Assembly: GCA_002398565.1 (NCBI GenBank)
Contig: DGZP01000013.1
Coordinates: forward strand, 426-35,161
DNA: 34,736 bases
Source: Proteiniphilum sp. UBA4977
GTDB taxonomy: Bacteria; Bacteroidota; Bacteroidia; Bacteroidales; Dysgonomonadaceae
Direction: 5' to 3'
Shown: positions 17,233-25,562 of the stretch, piece after piece
How positions within the stretch are numbered: position 1 is the stretch's first letter
Layout: every line of letters starts with the position of its first letter
Translations under genes and position numbers: made by a program
The notes under the pieces: model-generated
What the model was told of the DNA's origin: nothing
The model's input: the letters and a program-made list of their open reading frames with translations, nothing else
Databases searched by the model: none

Positions 17233-20200
17233 TTAAAAATTGACGTTCAGACCTAAATTAATAACTTTTTGTATAGGATATCCGAGTCCATTTCCTCCCA
17301 TCTCTACATCCCATAATTTGAATGCGCTGATATTGAGAAGGTTTGTTCCGCTCAGATATAATCGTAACGATGCAATATGCATTCTGTCCGTAAATGAGTT
17401 TTTAGGAAGAGTATAACCGAGTTCGAGTGATTTCAAACGAAGAAATGCTCCGTTACGAAGAAACCAGGTACTGGTTTGAATGTTGTTTTCAACAACCTGA
17501 GCCGACAGTCTGGGCCAGGTAGCGTACAAGTTTCTGTTATTTTCTGACCAATGATCATCTGCATAAGCCTTTAAGAGCGCATTGTTCCCGATCTTTCCGT
17601 CCCACTCACCCATATTTATAAAGGGTGCGGTCCTTCTGGGATCAATGAAAAATGAAGATCGTGCAGAGCCCTGGAAAAAGAATGACAAATCCAATGCTTT
17701 ATATCCCATTGAGGCACCAAAACCATAAATTATTTCCGGAGTTGTCGGATAACCAATAGGAACTTTGTCATTTTCGTCTATAACCCCATCATCATTGATA
17801 TCCCTGTACTTGATATCACCCCCCATATACTCTCCAAAGATTGATTGTGACGGGGATACTGCGATATCTGCCTCATCAACAAATAACCTTTCGGCAATGT
17901 ATCCCGTGGGTTGACCAATAGGTAATCCTACCCATGATCTCCAGGGTAATCCGGCACTTACCCAATCCAGCTCCTCGTATACTTCATATTTACCTGTTGC
18001 GTAGGTGAAGTTGGCCCTGCTGGTAATCCAGAAATCATGATTAAAGAAATGCTGGATATCCAACGACATATCAATTCCTTGGGAAGACGCTTCTCCGATA
18101 TTGGCTCTTAACGGAGCCTGCAATCCCATTGAGCTCGGAACCTGTGATCTGTCCATCAAGATATTTGTTCTGTATTCATGGAAATAGTCGGCTTGAAGTT
18201 CGATAAAATTAAAAAGTCCCAGCTCAATGCCAAAATCTGTCATTCTTGCTGTTTCCCACGATATCTGATCATTGCTATATCTGTTAATACTTATTCCGTT
18301 GAGATGTTCTGTGAAATTTTGACCAAAGGAGACACCTTTGTTCCCATCATTCATATTAACCTGTGAAATATAGAAAAACCGGTCTTCTGCACTACCAATT
18401 GCATCATTACCGACTAAACCATATGTTGCCTTTAGTTTTAATTTATGTACGAGAGAATTGTTTGGGTTCCAAAAATTTTCGTTGGACATCACCCATCCCA
18501 AACCTATTGATGGAAAAAAACCAAATCTTTCGTTTGCGGCAAAACGTTCGGATCCGTTATAGCCAAAATTGAGTTCAGTAAAGTATTTGTTATCGTATGC
18601 ATAAGTAAACCTTCCCGACAATCCCAAGTTCCGATAAGGAAGAGATTGCTGAAGATTTCCCGCGTTGGCATAAATGGATTCTCTCATAATCCCCACTAAC
18701 AGGCCAGATATGGTATGCTTTTCATCAAAAGATTGATTATAATTAATGGCTCCTTCAAAATATGTAGATGTGGAAATTTCTTTATTCCCTTCCGCGTATT
18801 CGAGGTACTGCGTCCCATCATCTGGATTTAGTTCGGTCAAAGTATACCTGTTTAACTGTGGATCATAGCTCCCCAATGAATAATAATAAGGCTTATAGGC
18901 ACGGCTTACATTGTAGAATGAGTGTCTGGTTGTATTCCCCATAATTCTGGCTGACAACCCCTTTGTTATGAAATCTAAATTCTGTTTCAGTTCAACTGTT
19001 GCCATGATTGCACTCCGACTTTCATCTTTATAACCTTTCACCATATCGGCATAAGGATTCAAGTAATTTGCATCTCTACCTGCATTCCCAAACAAGATAT
19101 GTTTTGTGTTTTGGTTGTTTAAGTCGGGCTCGTAGTATGGAGCATACAAAACAGGATTTGTTTGTAATGCTTTTCGAAATAAAGTCTCCCCTCCATCTAT
19201 AGGACCTTTATAATCATCAAAATTGCTATTAAACCGTACGATAATTTCTGTAGATTCAGTTGCATTGATATTGATATTCGATCTGAGAGAAATCCGGTTA
19301 AACTTTACGTTATTATTGAAGTTATTTCTTTTATCCACCTTCAAAATTCCATTATCGCTATTGTATGTGGCTGCTAAATAATATCTTGCAACCTTTCCTC
19401 CACCGTTTGCACTAAAATTGAATCGGTCATTCAGGCTATAATTTGTAAACATCTCTTCAGTCCAATTTACTGCCGGATAAACCATTTCATTCCTATGGGG
19501 CTGCTGAGTCATCTTTATCTTATCCATAGAATATACTCTTCCACCCAACGGATCTCTGGTCAGAACGGCTTCATTGTGTAATTGCATGTATGTGATGGGA
19601 TCGGCAATATCTATCATTTGAGTGGGCATTGATGAGGATTTTTCATATCTGACGTTTATTTTTATTTTTCCTTCTTCTCCCTCTTTGGTAGTAACCAAAA
19701 TAACTCCGTTTGCTCCTCTGGCTCCATATAGAGCGGTTGCTGTCGCATCTTTCATAATGGAGAAGCTTTCTATATCATCTGGTTGCAGTCTTGCTAAGTC
19801 GGTTGTCGTCAGCTCGATACCGTCAATCAATATGAGTGGAGATTTCTTATATCCGAATGTTGTCACTCCACGAACAAAGAACTCGGCATTGTCGTGTCCC
19901 GGCTCACCGCTCCGTTGATATGAAATAAGGCCGGAGAGTCTACCCGCAAGCGCTGTGGTTAAATTACTGGATGGCACTTTCAGTTCACTCGGATTGATCG
20001 TTTCAATTGACCCGACAACGCTCTCTTTCTTCTGTTTTCCAAATGCAACTATCTGTACTTCATCGAGTAGTTCAGTTTTATCTCTTAAGGTAACATCGAT
20101 AAGCGTTTTATTTCCCACCTCAATTGTTTGGTTTTCCATACCAATAAATGAGAAGATCAATTTATCATCCGGCCTTACTTCAATGGTGTATGTTCCGTCG

Positions 20201-20499
20201 ATATCCGTAATTACTCCCCTGGGAGTTCCCGCCACGCTTATAGTCGCCCCAGGCAGTGGTTCTCCATTTGTATCCGTTACTTTTCCCTTAACCACAATGT
20301 TCTGAAGAGTTTCAAGAAAATCATAGGTTGTTTGATTCGAAATTCTTCTTTCAATTTCATAGATCGTGTTTTCATCATCCATATAGGAATTAAACCCTAA
20401 TGAATACGTGGATTCAACGGTAATCCCAGCTAGTAGCATGACCAGGAATACTTTGGCGTTGAGTGGAAATAAAATTCTGTTCATTTTTTTCAAGTACAT
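17233..20499 (-). CDS. susC: SusC/RagA family TonB-dependent outer-membrane transporter
   Basis: A 1088-residue TonB-dependent transporter that imports oligosaccharides through the outer membrane with SusD as its lid. After a signal sequence and a short linker of about 35 residues, it has a carboxypeptidase-D-regulatory-like domain (about 70-147, VVKGKVTDTNGEPLPGATI), the TonB box region (about 145-153, LLDEVQIVAFG), a plug domain (about 155-275, LIDGIEL, ALYGARGANGVILVTTK) and a 22-strand-type barrel ending in the aromatic VINLGLNVNF. Met6 at 20484 is a possible alternative start. The gap of 49 bp to the kinase gene upstream shows no terminator or TAnnTTTG promoter, consistent with read-through from the isomerase end. 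The substrate is inferred from the linked GH92 enzymes. Confidence 0.94.
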   Translation of the reverse strand: MYLKKMNRILFPLNAKVFLVMLLAGITVESTYSLGFNSYMDDENTIYEIERRISNQTTYDFLETLQNIVVKGKVTDTNGEPLPGATISVAGTPRGVITDIDGTYTIEVRPDDKLIFSFIGMENQTIEVGNKTLIDVTLRDKTELLDEVQIVAFGKQKKESVVGSIETINPSELKVPSSNLTTALAGRLSGLISYQRSGEPGHDNAEFFVRGVTTFGYKKSPLILIDGIELTTTDLARLQPDDIESFSIMKDATATALYGARGANGVILVTTKEGEEGKIKINVRYEKSSSMPTQMIDIADPITYMQLHNEAVLTRDPLGGRVYSMDKIKMTQQPHRNEMVYPAVNWTEEMFTNYSLNDRFNFSANGGGKVARYYLAATYNSDNGILKVDKRNNFNNNVKFNRISLRSNININATESTEIIVRFNSNFDDYKGPIDGGETLFRKALQTNPVLYAPYYEPDLNNQNTKHILFGNAGRDANYLNPYADMVKGYKDESRSAIMATVELKQNLDFITKGLSARIMGNTTRHSFYNVSRAYKPYYYSLGSYDPQLNRYTLTELNPDDGTQYLEYAEGNKEISTSTYFEGAINYNQSFDEKHTISGLLVGIMRESIYANAGNLQQSLPYRNLGLSGRFTYAYDNKYFTELNFGYNGSERFAANERFGFFPSIGLGWVMSNENFWNPNNSLVHKLKLKATYGLVGNDAIGSAEDRFFYISQVNMNDGNKGVSFGQNFTEHLNGISINRYSNDQISWETARMTDFGIELGLFNFIELQADYFHEYRTNILMDRSQVPSSMGLQAPLRANIGEASSQGIDMSLDIQHFFNHDFWITSRANFTYATGKYEVYEELDWVSAGLPWRSWVGLPIGQPTGYIAERLFVDEADIAVSPSQSIFGEYMGGDIKYRDINDDGVIDENDKVPIGYPTTPEIIYGFGASMGYKALDLSFFFQGSARSSFFIDPRRTAPFINMGEWDGKIGNNALLKAYADDHWSENNRNLYATWPRLSAQVVENNIQTSTWFLRNGAFLRLKSLELGYTLPKNSFTDRMHIASLRLYLSGTNLLNISAFKLWDVEMGGNGLGYPIQKVINLGLNVNF

Positions 20500-20548
20500 A
20501 AATCAGGTGTTTAAAATTAATAAACTAAAAATGCTGAGTGAGGCTCTA

Positions 20549-21643
20549 TTATTTGTTCAGGTTGTTCAGAGCAAAGCAATAAGCTCCTAGAGAGATGGCT
20601 TTATTAGTTCCCAAATTGCTCGTTATAATCCCTACTTTCTTCGCCGGTTCGTATATTACAGAACTACTACTGCCGGGGATTTTCACCGTTTTTGACTCGT
20701 TCTCAAAAAACAAGGCACTTTCGTTTTCATCTTCTAGGTTATAGGCTTTCATTTGTAGCCGTGAAAATAGATTTCCGTTCAAGGTTTCCCTGGAGCCATT
20801 CATCTCCCTGATCATCGCAGGTAGGATATATTTAGCAGCATTCGCGATTCCTCCACCTACGACCACCATGCCATCCACGATATTCAGTGATTCGGCTATG
20901 GTGAAGCCGGCAATCTCTCCCAACTTCTCGAAACATCTTGCTGCTGCATTCCTGTCTCCTTCCCGTGTGCCTTCTGCAATTTCAAAAATCTCTTTCGGTG
21001 TATAATCGGCCTCATCACCCGATATCTCCCGGTATACCCGCTTGACGGCCCGTATACTGACTCCCTCTTCAGCCAGCAGTACCCTGTCGTATTTATTGGC
21101 GGAGAGCCAGACGTCTCCCCCGCAACCATTATCGCCAAGTAGCAGTTTCCCGTCGGTTACCACTCCGCCGCCAAAGCCGGTGCCGAGGGTTACGCCAAGC
21201 AGGTTTTTATACCGCTTGGGGTTTCCTGCCGACTCCAACTGCCTGTTTACCCAGGGGAGTGCTCCCGCGATAGCTTCACCATATGCGAACAGGTTCCCGT
21301 CGTTATTGATAAAGACTGGCAATCCGAATTTTTCTTTCAGATAGGGACCTAATGCCACGCCACCTCTGAAAGCAGAGAAATTAGGCAAGTCTCCGATAAT
21401 ACCATTTTCGTAATCGGCTGGACCGGGAAAAGCGAAGCTGATGGCCACAGGCGGAGTATGCAGCAGATCCGTCACCTTCCGGAATCCCACGACGATGGAA
21501 GAGAGACACCTTTCCAGATCATCGGGGTATGCCGGCAAACAGATTGGATCAACCACTTCCCTGTTATTCGCGATTGCTGAAAAGACAAAGCTTGTCCCTC
21601 CCGCGTCGAGCGTTAATACGATATCCTTATTTTTGTTCTCCAT
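20549..21643 (-). CDS. ROK-family sugar kinase (probable manno-/hexokinase)
   Basis: A 364-residue cytosolic kinase of the ROK/actin-like ATPase superfamily. The phosphate-1 motif LDAGGT is at 12-17, FINNDGN with the likely catalytic base D115 at 111-117, the second phosphate motif LGTGFGGG at 153-160, and an adenosine-side motif VVGGGIANA at 261-269. The usual zinc-binding CxCGxxGCxE signature of ROK sugar kinases is absent; after DNGCGGDVW the sequence runs straight into a helical stretch. Neighbours (transporter, mannose-6-phosphate isomerase, GH92 enzymes) point to phosphorylation of free mannose at C6, but that is inference. Its start overlaps the MFS gene by 17 bp, showing co-translation. 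Confidence 0.85.
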   Translation of the reverse strand: MENKNKDIVLTLDAGGTSFVFSAIANNREVVDPICLPAYPDDLERCLSSIVVGFRKVTDLLHTPPVAISFAFPGPADYENGIIGDLPNFSAFRGGVALGPYLKEKFGLPVFINNDGNLFAYGEAIAGALPWVNRQLESAGNPKRYKNLLGVTLGTGFGGGVVTDGKLLLGDNGCGGDVWLSANKYDRVLLAEEGVSIRAVKRVYREISGDEADYTPKEIFEIAEGTREGDRNAAARCFEKLGEIAGFTIAESLNIVDGMVVVGGGIANAAKYILPAMIREMNGSRETLNGNLFSRLQMKAYNLEDENESALFFENESKTVKIPGSSSSVIYEPAKKVGIITSNLGTNKAISLGAYCFALNNLNK

Positions 21644-22796
21644 TTTCTTTCAGATTTTGCGTAAAAAGTAGATTTAGAACCAAACAGAAAAGGAGCACCG
21701 ACAGAGAGGCCATGAGCCCGAATCCGTCGTTTACCACTCCCTGAATCGGTAAAATAACTGCTCCTCCCGATACGCCCATGATCATAAGGGCGGAAATTTC
21801 ATTTGACTGCTCCGGTAATTTGTTTAAAGCGAGAGAGAAAAGGATAGAAAAAACATTGGCACAGGCGAGGCCAATCACAAATATCGCGGCCAGCAAGCTC
21901 CAAAGCGTACCTCCAAGTATCAAAGGAACAAACGCGAGTATGGCAATCACGAGCGATACTTGCAAGAACCGGAAAGGTTTTGTTTTCAAAAGCAGGAAGG
22001 CTCCCGAAAATGTGCCAATTGTTTTTGCTGTGAAATAGACACTGCTGCCTAATCCTGCGCGACTTATTTCCAGACCGGCTCTCTTCATCAGTAATGCGGG
22101 TGCGGAGGTGTTTATGCCCACGTCAAGGCCTACTATAAGAAGAATACCCAGGAAACAAAACAGGATATACTTGTTTTTGAGCAAGCCAATGACACCCCCG
22201 AACGAGCCTTGTTGATTTGTGTATCTGGTTTCCTGAATCCTGGAAGAAGCAAGAAGCATCACCGACAAGAGAGAAATGGCAGTGAACAACAGGAATGTAA
22301 ACCGCCAGTTGTCCAGGTATTCGGTGGCTAATCCCACGATGAGCGGTCCCGTCAACGAGGAGATGGATTTGATAAACTGTCCGGTGGTTAACACGCTGGC
22401 TGTTTTTTCCTTGTTGAACAGGGAGGCGACCAGCGGGTTGAGCGAGACCTGCAGAATAGTATTGCTGATACCCAGCAACGCGAAAGCTACCAGAACCCAT
22501 ACAAAGTTGTAATGGATAAAGGGGATAACCATGGCAAAGGTGGTAATCGCAAGAGAAAGCAATACGGTATTCTTTCTGCCTATTTTACCCATGAGAATGC
22601 CAGCCGGAATAGAGAACAGGGCAAACCAAAGGAAAACGATCATGGGTAGGGTATTGGCAAGCGAGTTCGACAGATTGAAATCAATCTTTACGTAATTGGT
22701 CGCGATGCCCACGACGTCTACAAATCCCATGATGAAGAAGCCGAAAAATACCGCAATCACCGGTATCCATTTTGGTTGTGATCTATGTTGGTTCAT
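21627..22796 (-). CDS. MFS sugar transporter, FucP/GluP-like
   Basis: A 389-residue inner-membrane protein with about 12 predicted helices, in the fucose/glucose/galactose:H+ symporter branch of the major facilitator superfamily. Landmarks are GFVDVVGIATNYVKIDF in helix 1, GILMGKIGRKNTVLL at the loop 2-3 motif, and GISNTILQVSLNPLVASLF, the conserved helix 4-5 region. An ATG at 22841 would add 15 hydrophilic residues and overlap the isomerase gene by 34 bp; the ATG at 22796 (MNQHRSQPKW) follows the isomerase stop by 11 bp and is preferred. Its place between isomerase and kinase suggests uptake of free mannose released in the periplasm. Substrate is not proven by sequence. Confidence 0.87.
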   Translation of the reverse strand: MNQHRSQPKWIPVIAVFFGFFIMGFVDVVGIATNYVKIDFNLSNSLANTLPMIVFLWFALFSIPAGILMGKIGRKNTVLLSLAITTFAMVIPFIHYNFVWVLVAFALLGISNTILQVSLNPLVASLFNKEKTASVLTTGQFIKSISSLTGPLIVGLATEYLDNWRFTFLLFTAISLLSVMLLASSRIQETRYTNQQGSFGGVIGLLKNKYILFCFLGILLIVGLDVGINTSAPALLMKRAGLEISRAGLGSSVYFTAKTIGTFSGAFLLLKTKPFRFLQVSLVIAILAFVPLILGGTLWSLLAAIFVIGLACANVFSILFSLALNKLPEQSNEISALMIMGVSGGAVILPIQGVVNDGFGLMASLSVLLFCLVLNLLFTQNLKENGEQK

Positions 22797-22807
22797 ATCG
22801 GTTGTTT

Positions 22808-24559
22808 TTAAAAACGAACGCTCGCCTTGATGGTTATACATTCCTTCCCCCGTGATAGTCCGTACGGCGTGACCAGATACGCGCCCAATGAGGCAGGAAC
22901 GATAAATGTCTCGGCATAGTGTACGATGAAAGGCTCAAAAGTGTTACTCGAGCTTTCCACGATCACCTCCCTGCCCTCGACAAGGGTCAGTACGTTCACT
23001 GAATGGCCGGTATCGTGGTGAACGGTTGTAGAAAAAGTATGCCTACGTGTCTCGATAAACTCGTTTTCGTGAAGACCGGTTTGCTCCTCTTTCCATCCAT
23101 CACCTTCTCCTATCAAATGGAACTGATTTGCAAGTTCCTTTGAAACATAGTTTTCATCACGTTCCCACCGGATGACTTCCTTTCCACGTTCCAGGTTGAT
23201 GGGGCGCGGCTTGCCATCCAGTCCGAGCCTGTTCCAGTCCCATAGTTTGAACGTAAATAGATTGGGGGTAGCACTAATTTCCAGTACCACCGAATTCTTT
23301 CCGGAACAATGGATGGTTCCGGCCGGGATCAGAAAATGGTCATGTTTACGCGCGGGCAGAATATTTATATATTTCTCCGCATCAAATATTTCTCCAGGAT
23401 TTTCGTTCGCTTTTTCCAGGTCGGCAATCATCGCATGGCGATCGATACCGGTTTTCAATCCCAGGTATACCAACGCACCCTCTTCCGCCTCTACCAGATA
23501 ATAGCTCTCATCCTGCGTATAAGGTAGCCCGAAATTCTCTCTCGCGTATTGAAGGGTGGGGTGTACTTGCAGGCTCAGGTTTCCTCCTCCCATTGTATCG
23601 AGTAGGTCGAAACGAATGGGAAAGTTATCTCCAAACCGGGCCTCTACAGGATCGCCCAGTAGCTCCCGGCTTTTGAGGTAGATCAGGTTCACCGAAGGCA
23701 TTTCAAACAGCTCACCCCCGATATCGAACAGCAAACTATTCTCCTCCGGTACACAGTCGAAACACCAGCCATAATTAGATACTGAACGATCGAGATCACA
23801 GGTTTCCTTCATCCATTGTCCTCCCCAGGGAGCCGGATCAAAGAAGGGAACTACCCGGAAAGGTTTCCTTGCCGTTTTCTCGATACCGGCAAAAAATGTT
23901 TTTTTGTCAATCAGTTTAGGTTCCTCTTTGGTCGTGTCCAACCAATAATCCACCTTGTCATACAATTTCTTTTTGTGCTTGTCCAAGATATTCCAGTCAT
24001 TGAAATATCCCCGTTTATATTGGATGGAAAATGGCTCATTTCGGTTGTCAATACCCAGCCCTGTAACTTCCTTTCTCCGCATCCGCTGTTGGATTTCCCA
24101 ACGTGGCATATCGGCATAGATCAGCATATCCGGATCGGCGATCAGTGAACTTCCCGGACCAAAAAGGATGATGTTCCCTTTTTTGGCGACAGCAACGATC
24201 TCTTCCCGGATTATACTCAGACTTGATTCGTCGAAATAATCGCTGATAGAAAGATTTCCCAAATAGCCAAATAGCACATCCTCCGTGATAAAGCCCTGTG
24301 TCAACTGCAGGATTTCTTCTTCCGGTTTAAAATAGCTTCTTGCATCTACAAACAAGGTGTGGGGTATTTTTTTAAATTGAGCCATCAATTCATCGAAATG
24401 TACGCCATGATAGCATTCGATTGAAATAACCCGGTTATCGGCATGCGGGATAATTTTATTCAGAATACCGTCCCATCCTTTGATTAACATGCCATCCTTT
24501 ATCGAAGTGGCAGGAAATCTATCATAATTGCTTTTATTTTTCATATTATGTATGATCAT
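22808..24559 (-). CDS. manA: Class I mannose-6-phosphate isomerase with N-terminal extension
   Basis: A 583-residue cytosolic enzyme interconverting mannose-6-phosphate and fructose-6-phosphate. The type I PMI cupin core begins near residue 235 (FFDPAPWGGQWM). Zinc ligands can be matched: Q331 and H333 in LSLQVHPT, E351 in QDESYYLVE, and H418 in IPAGTIHCSG. The first about 220 residues are not part of ordinary ManA (about 320-390 residues); they hold an IILFGPGSSLI segment and MPRWEIQQRMRR, recalling a degraded nucleotide-kinase-like fold, although this is a guess. Similar long forms occur in Bacteroidota. It is the first gene of the operon, with the promoter just upstream. Met6 at 24544 is an alternative start. 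Confidence 0.9.
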   Translation of the reverse strand: MIIHNMKNKSNYDRFPATSIKDGMLIKGWDGILNKIIPHADNRVISIECYHGVHFDELMAQFKKIPHTLFVDARSYFKPEEEILQLTQGFITEDVLFGYLGNLSISDYFDESSLSIIREEIVAVAKKGNIILFGPGSSLIADPDMLIYADMPRWEIQQRMRRKEVTGLGIDNRNEPFSIQYKRGYFNDWNILDKHKKKLYDKVDYWLDTTKEEPKLIDKKTFFAGIEKTARKPFRVVPFFDPAPWGGQWMKETCDLDRSVSNYGWCFDCVPEENSLLFDIGGELFEMPSVNLIYLKSRELLGDPVEARFGDNFPIRFDLLDTMGGGNLSLQVHPTLQYARENFGLPYTQDESYYLVEAEEGALVYLGLKTGIDRHAMIADLEKANENPGEIFDAEKYINILPARKHDHFLIPAGTIHCSGKNSVVLEISATPNLFTFKLWDWNRLGLDGKPRPINLERGKEVIRWERDENYVSKELANQFHLIGEGDGWKEEQTGLHENEFIETRRHTFSTTVHHDTGHSVNVLTLVEGREVIVESSSNTFEPFIVHYAETFIVPASLGAYLVTPYGLSRGKECITIKASVRF

Positions 24560-24567
24560 TCATTTAT

Positions 24568-24590
24568 TATGTTTGAACATACAAATGTAT
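24568..24590. promoter_or_regulatory. Overlapping palindromes, candidate GntR operator
   Basis: Two palindromes overlap. TATGTT-TG-AACATA (24568-24581) has perfect 6-bp arms and ATACA-AA-TGTAT (24579-24590) has perfect 5-bp arms. Together they cover the -7 element and probable transcription start of the operon, so a bound repressor would block initiation. Inverted repeats with a short AT-rich centre are typical of dimeric GntR/HutC-type regulators, and such a gene lies 73 bp away. The palindromes are seen; their use as an operator is inferred. Confidence 0.6.
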
Positions 24591-24613
24591 AAAAGAATAT
24601 AAATACTCCCAAA
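24582..24613 (-). promoter_or_regulatory. Bacteroides-type promoter of the mannoside operon
   Basis: On the minus strand TTTG (24613-24610) is followed after 20 bases by TACATTTG (24589-24582), a full match to TAnnTTTG. Transcription would begin about 24575, some 16 bases before the isomerase start codon. It is the only such match I found upstream of an operon gene. Confidence 0.75.
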
Positions 24614-24617
24614 ATAT

Positions 24618-24648
24618 TTTGAGTTTTTTTAATTTTTATTTTACTTTG
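24618..24648 (+). promoter_or_regulatory. Divergent promoter of the GntR gene
   Basis: TTTG (24618-24621), then 19 bases, then TTACTTTG (24641-24648), one mismatch from TAnnTTTG. It lies back to back with the operon promoter; the two -33 regions are separated by only a few bases, so one regulator could act on both. The predicted leader is very short. Confidence 0.6.
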
Positions 24649-24662
24649 AGAAAAAATTAGGA

Positions 24663-25391
24663 GTGAAAGTGAAAAAAAAATTGCCTTTACATAAACAAGC
24701 CGAATTATATTTACGAGAGCTGATTGAACAAGAAGAGTACAAAGATGGAAAAATGCTCCCCAATGAAGTGGAATTGTCTGAACAATTGAAAATGTCTCGG
24801 AATACCCTTCGACAGGCAATCAACACCTTGGTCAGCGAGGGGTTGTTGATTCGGAAAAGGGGAGTAGGCACGACCGTGGCCGAAAAAAACATTTCCAGCG
24901 AAGGGTCTAAATGGCTCAGTTTCTCACAGGAGATGAAAATCTTGGGTCTGGAGATAGAAAATTTTGAATTGCATATCAGCAAACAACTCCCGAGTAAAGA
25001 AGCGAGGGCATTCTTTGAGATCCACGATACGGTTAAGATACTCCAGCTTGCGCGGTTGAGGGGAAAAGTGAATTTTCCTTTTGTTTATTTTATTTCCGAA
25101 TTTAACCCGGCAATTCCGCTAAATGGCACAGAAAACTTCAATAGGCCTTTGTACGAGATTTTAAGAACTGACTATAACATTGTTGTCAAGACCTCCCGGG
25201 AAGAGATCAGTGCCGCCCCCGCCAACGATTTTATTGCCTCTAAACTGGAAATAGAAACCGGCGATCCGATTCTGATCCGGAAAAGAGCAGTGAGAGATGT
25301 TAACGGCTTGCCCATTGAATACAACATTGGTTGGTATCGCGCCGACTCTTTTACCTACACGATAGAATTCGAAAACACCAACGAAGTATAA
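24663..25391 (+). CDS. GntR-family (HutC/UTRA) transcriptional regulator
   Basis: A 242-residue regulator. The N-terminal winged helix-turn-helix occupies about 8-73 (LPNEVELSEQLKMSRNTLRQAINTLVSEGLLIRKRGVGT), and a UTRA effector-binding domain follows at about 95-235 (FVYFISEFNP, PLYEILRTDYNI, GDPILIRKRAVRDVNGLPIEYNIGWYRAD). UTRA domains usually sense sugar phosphates or small metabolites, so mannose-6-phosphate is a reasonable but unproven effector. No ATG is available near the start. GTG at 24663 gives this length; AGGAG at 24659-24663 overlaps it and is better placed for the GTG at 24669, two codons later. It is divergent from the 23-kb operon and is the most likely regulator of it. Confidence 0.9.
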   Translation: MKVKKKLPLHKQAELYLRELIEQEEYKDGKMLPNEVELSEQLKMSRNTLRQAINTLVSEGLLIRKRGVGTTVAEKNISSEGSKWLSFSQEMKILGLEIENFELHISKQLPSKEARAFFEIHDTVKILQLARLRGKVNFPFVYFISEFNPAIPLNGTENFNRPLYEILRTDYNIVVKTSREEISAAPANDFIASKLEIETGDPILIRKRAVRDVNGLPIEYNIGWYRADSFTYTIEFENTNEV

Positions 25392-25394
25392 TGG

Positions 25395-25415
25395 TGCCCA
25401 ATAATGGGTATTTTT
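25395..25415 (+). terminator. Intrinsic terminator after the GntR gene
   Basis: TGCCCA (25395-25400), loop ATAA, TGGGTA (25405-25410) with one G-U pair, then TTTTT. It begins four bases after the GntR stop codon and would end that monocistronic message. Confidence 0.65.
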
Positions 25416-25451
25416 ATGGTTAAATTTCTTTTCAACTACCAAGTATTGGGT

Positions 25452-25483
25452 ATTGAATGCTGTTGTTCTCTCCCTTATCTTTG
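25452..25483 (+). promoter_or_regulatory. Promoter of the siderophore transport operon
   Basis: TATCTTTG (25476-25483) matches TAnnTTTG exactly, with ATTG (one mismatch from TTTG) 20 bases upstream at 25452-25455. Initiation near 25490 would give a leader of about 70 bases that contains the hairpin at 25510-25538. No Fur-box assignment was attempted. Confidence 0.65.
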
Positions 25484-25509
25484 TTACTGATAAAATAGAT
25501 ACAAAAAGT

Positions 25510-25545
25510 GAAGACCGGTAAGCACATTGCCGGCCTTCTGTTTTT
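25510..25545 (+). terminator. Attenuator-like hairpin in the siderophore operon leader
   Basis: GAAGACCGGTA (25510-25520) pairs with TGCCGGCCTTC (25528-25538) over 11 positions with one A-C mismatch and one G-U pair, loop of 7, followed by TGTTTTT. It has all the parts of an intrinsic terminator but lies between the promoter and the first gene, 18 bp before the start codon. No known riboswitch consensus (including the cobalamin one) is recognised in front of it. It could alternatively be a second terminator for GntR transcription. Confidence 0.65.
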
Positions 25546-25562
25546 ATAACGAAGGAGGTTGT

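Noticed and set aside
25484..25562. Cobalamin riboswitch before the FecCD genes
   Set aside because: No B12-box consensus is present; only one terminator-like hairpin is seen, and the binding protein carries siderophore ligands.
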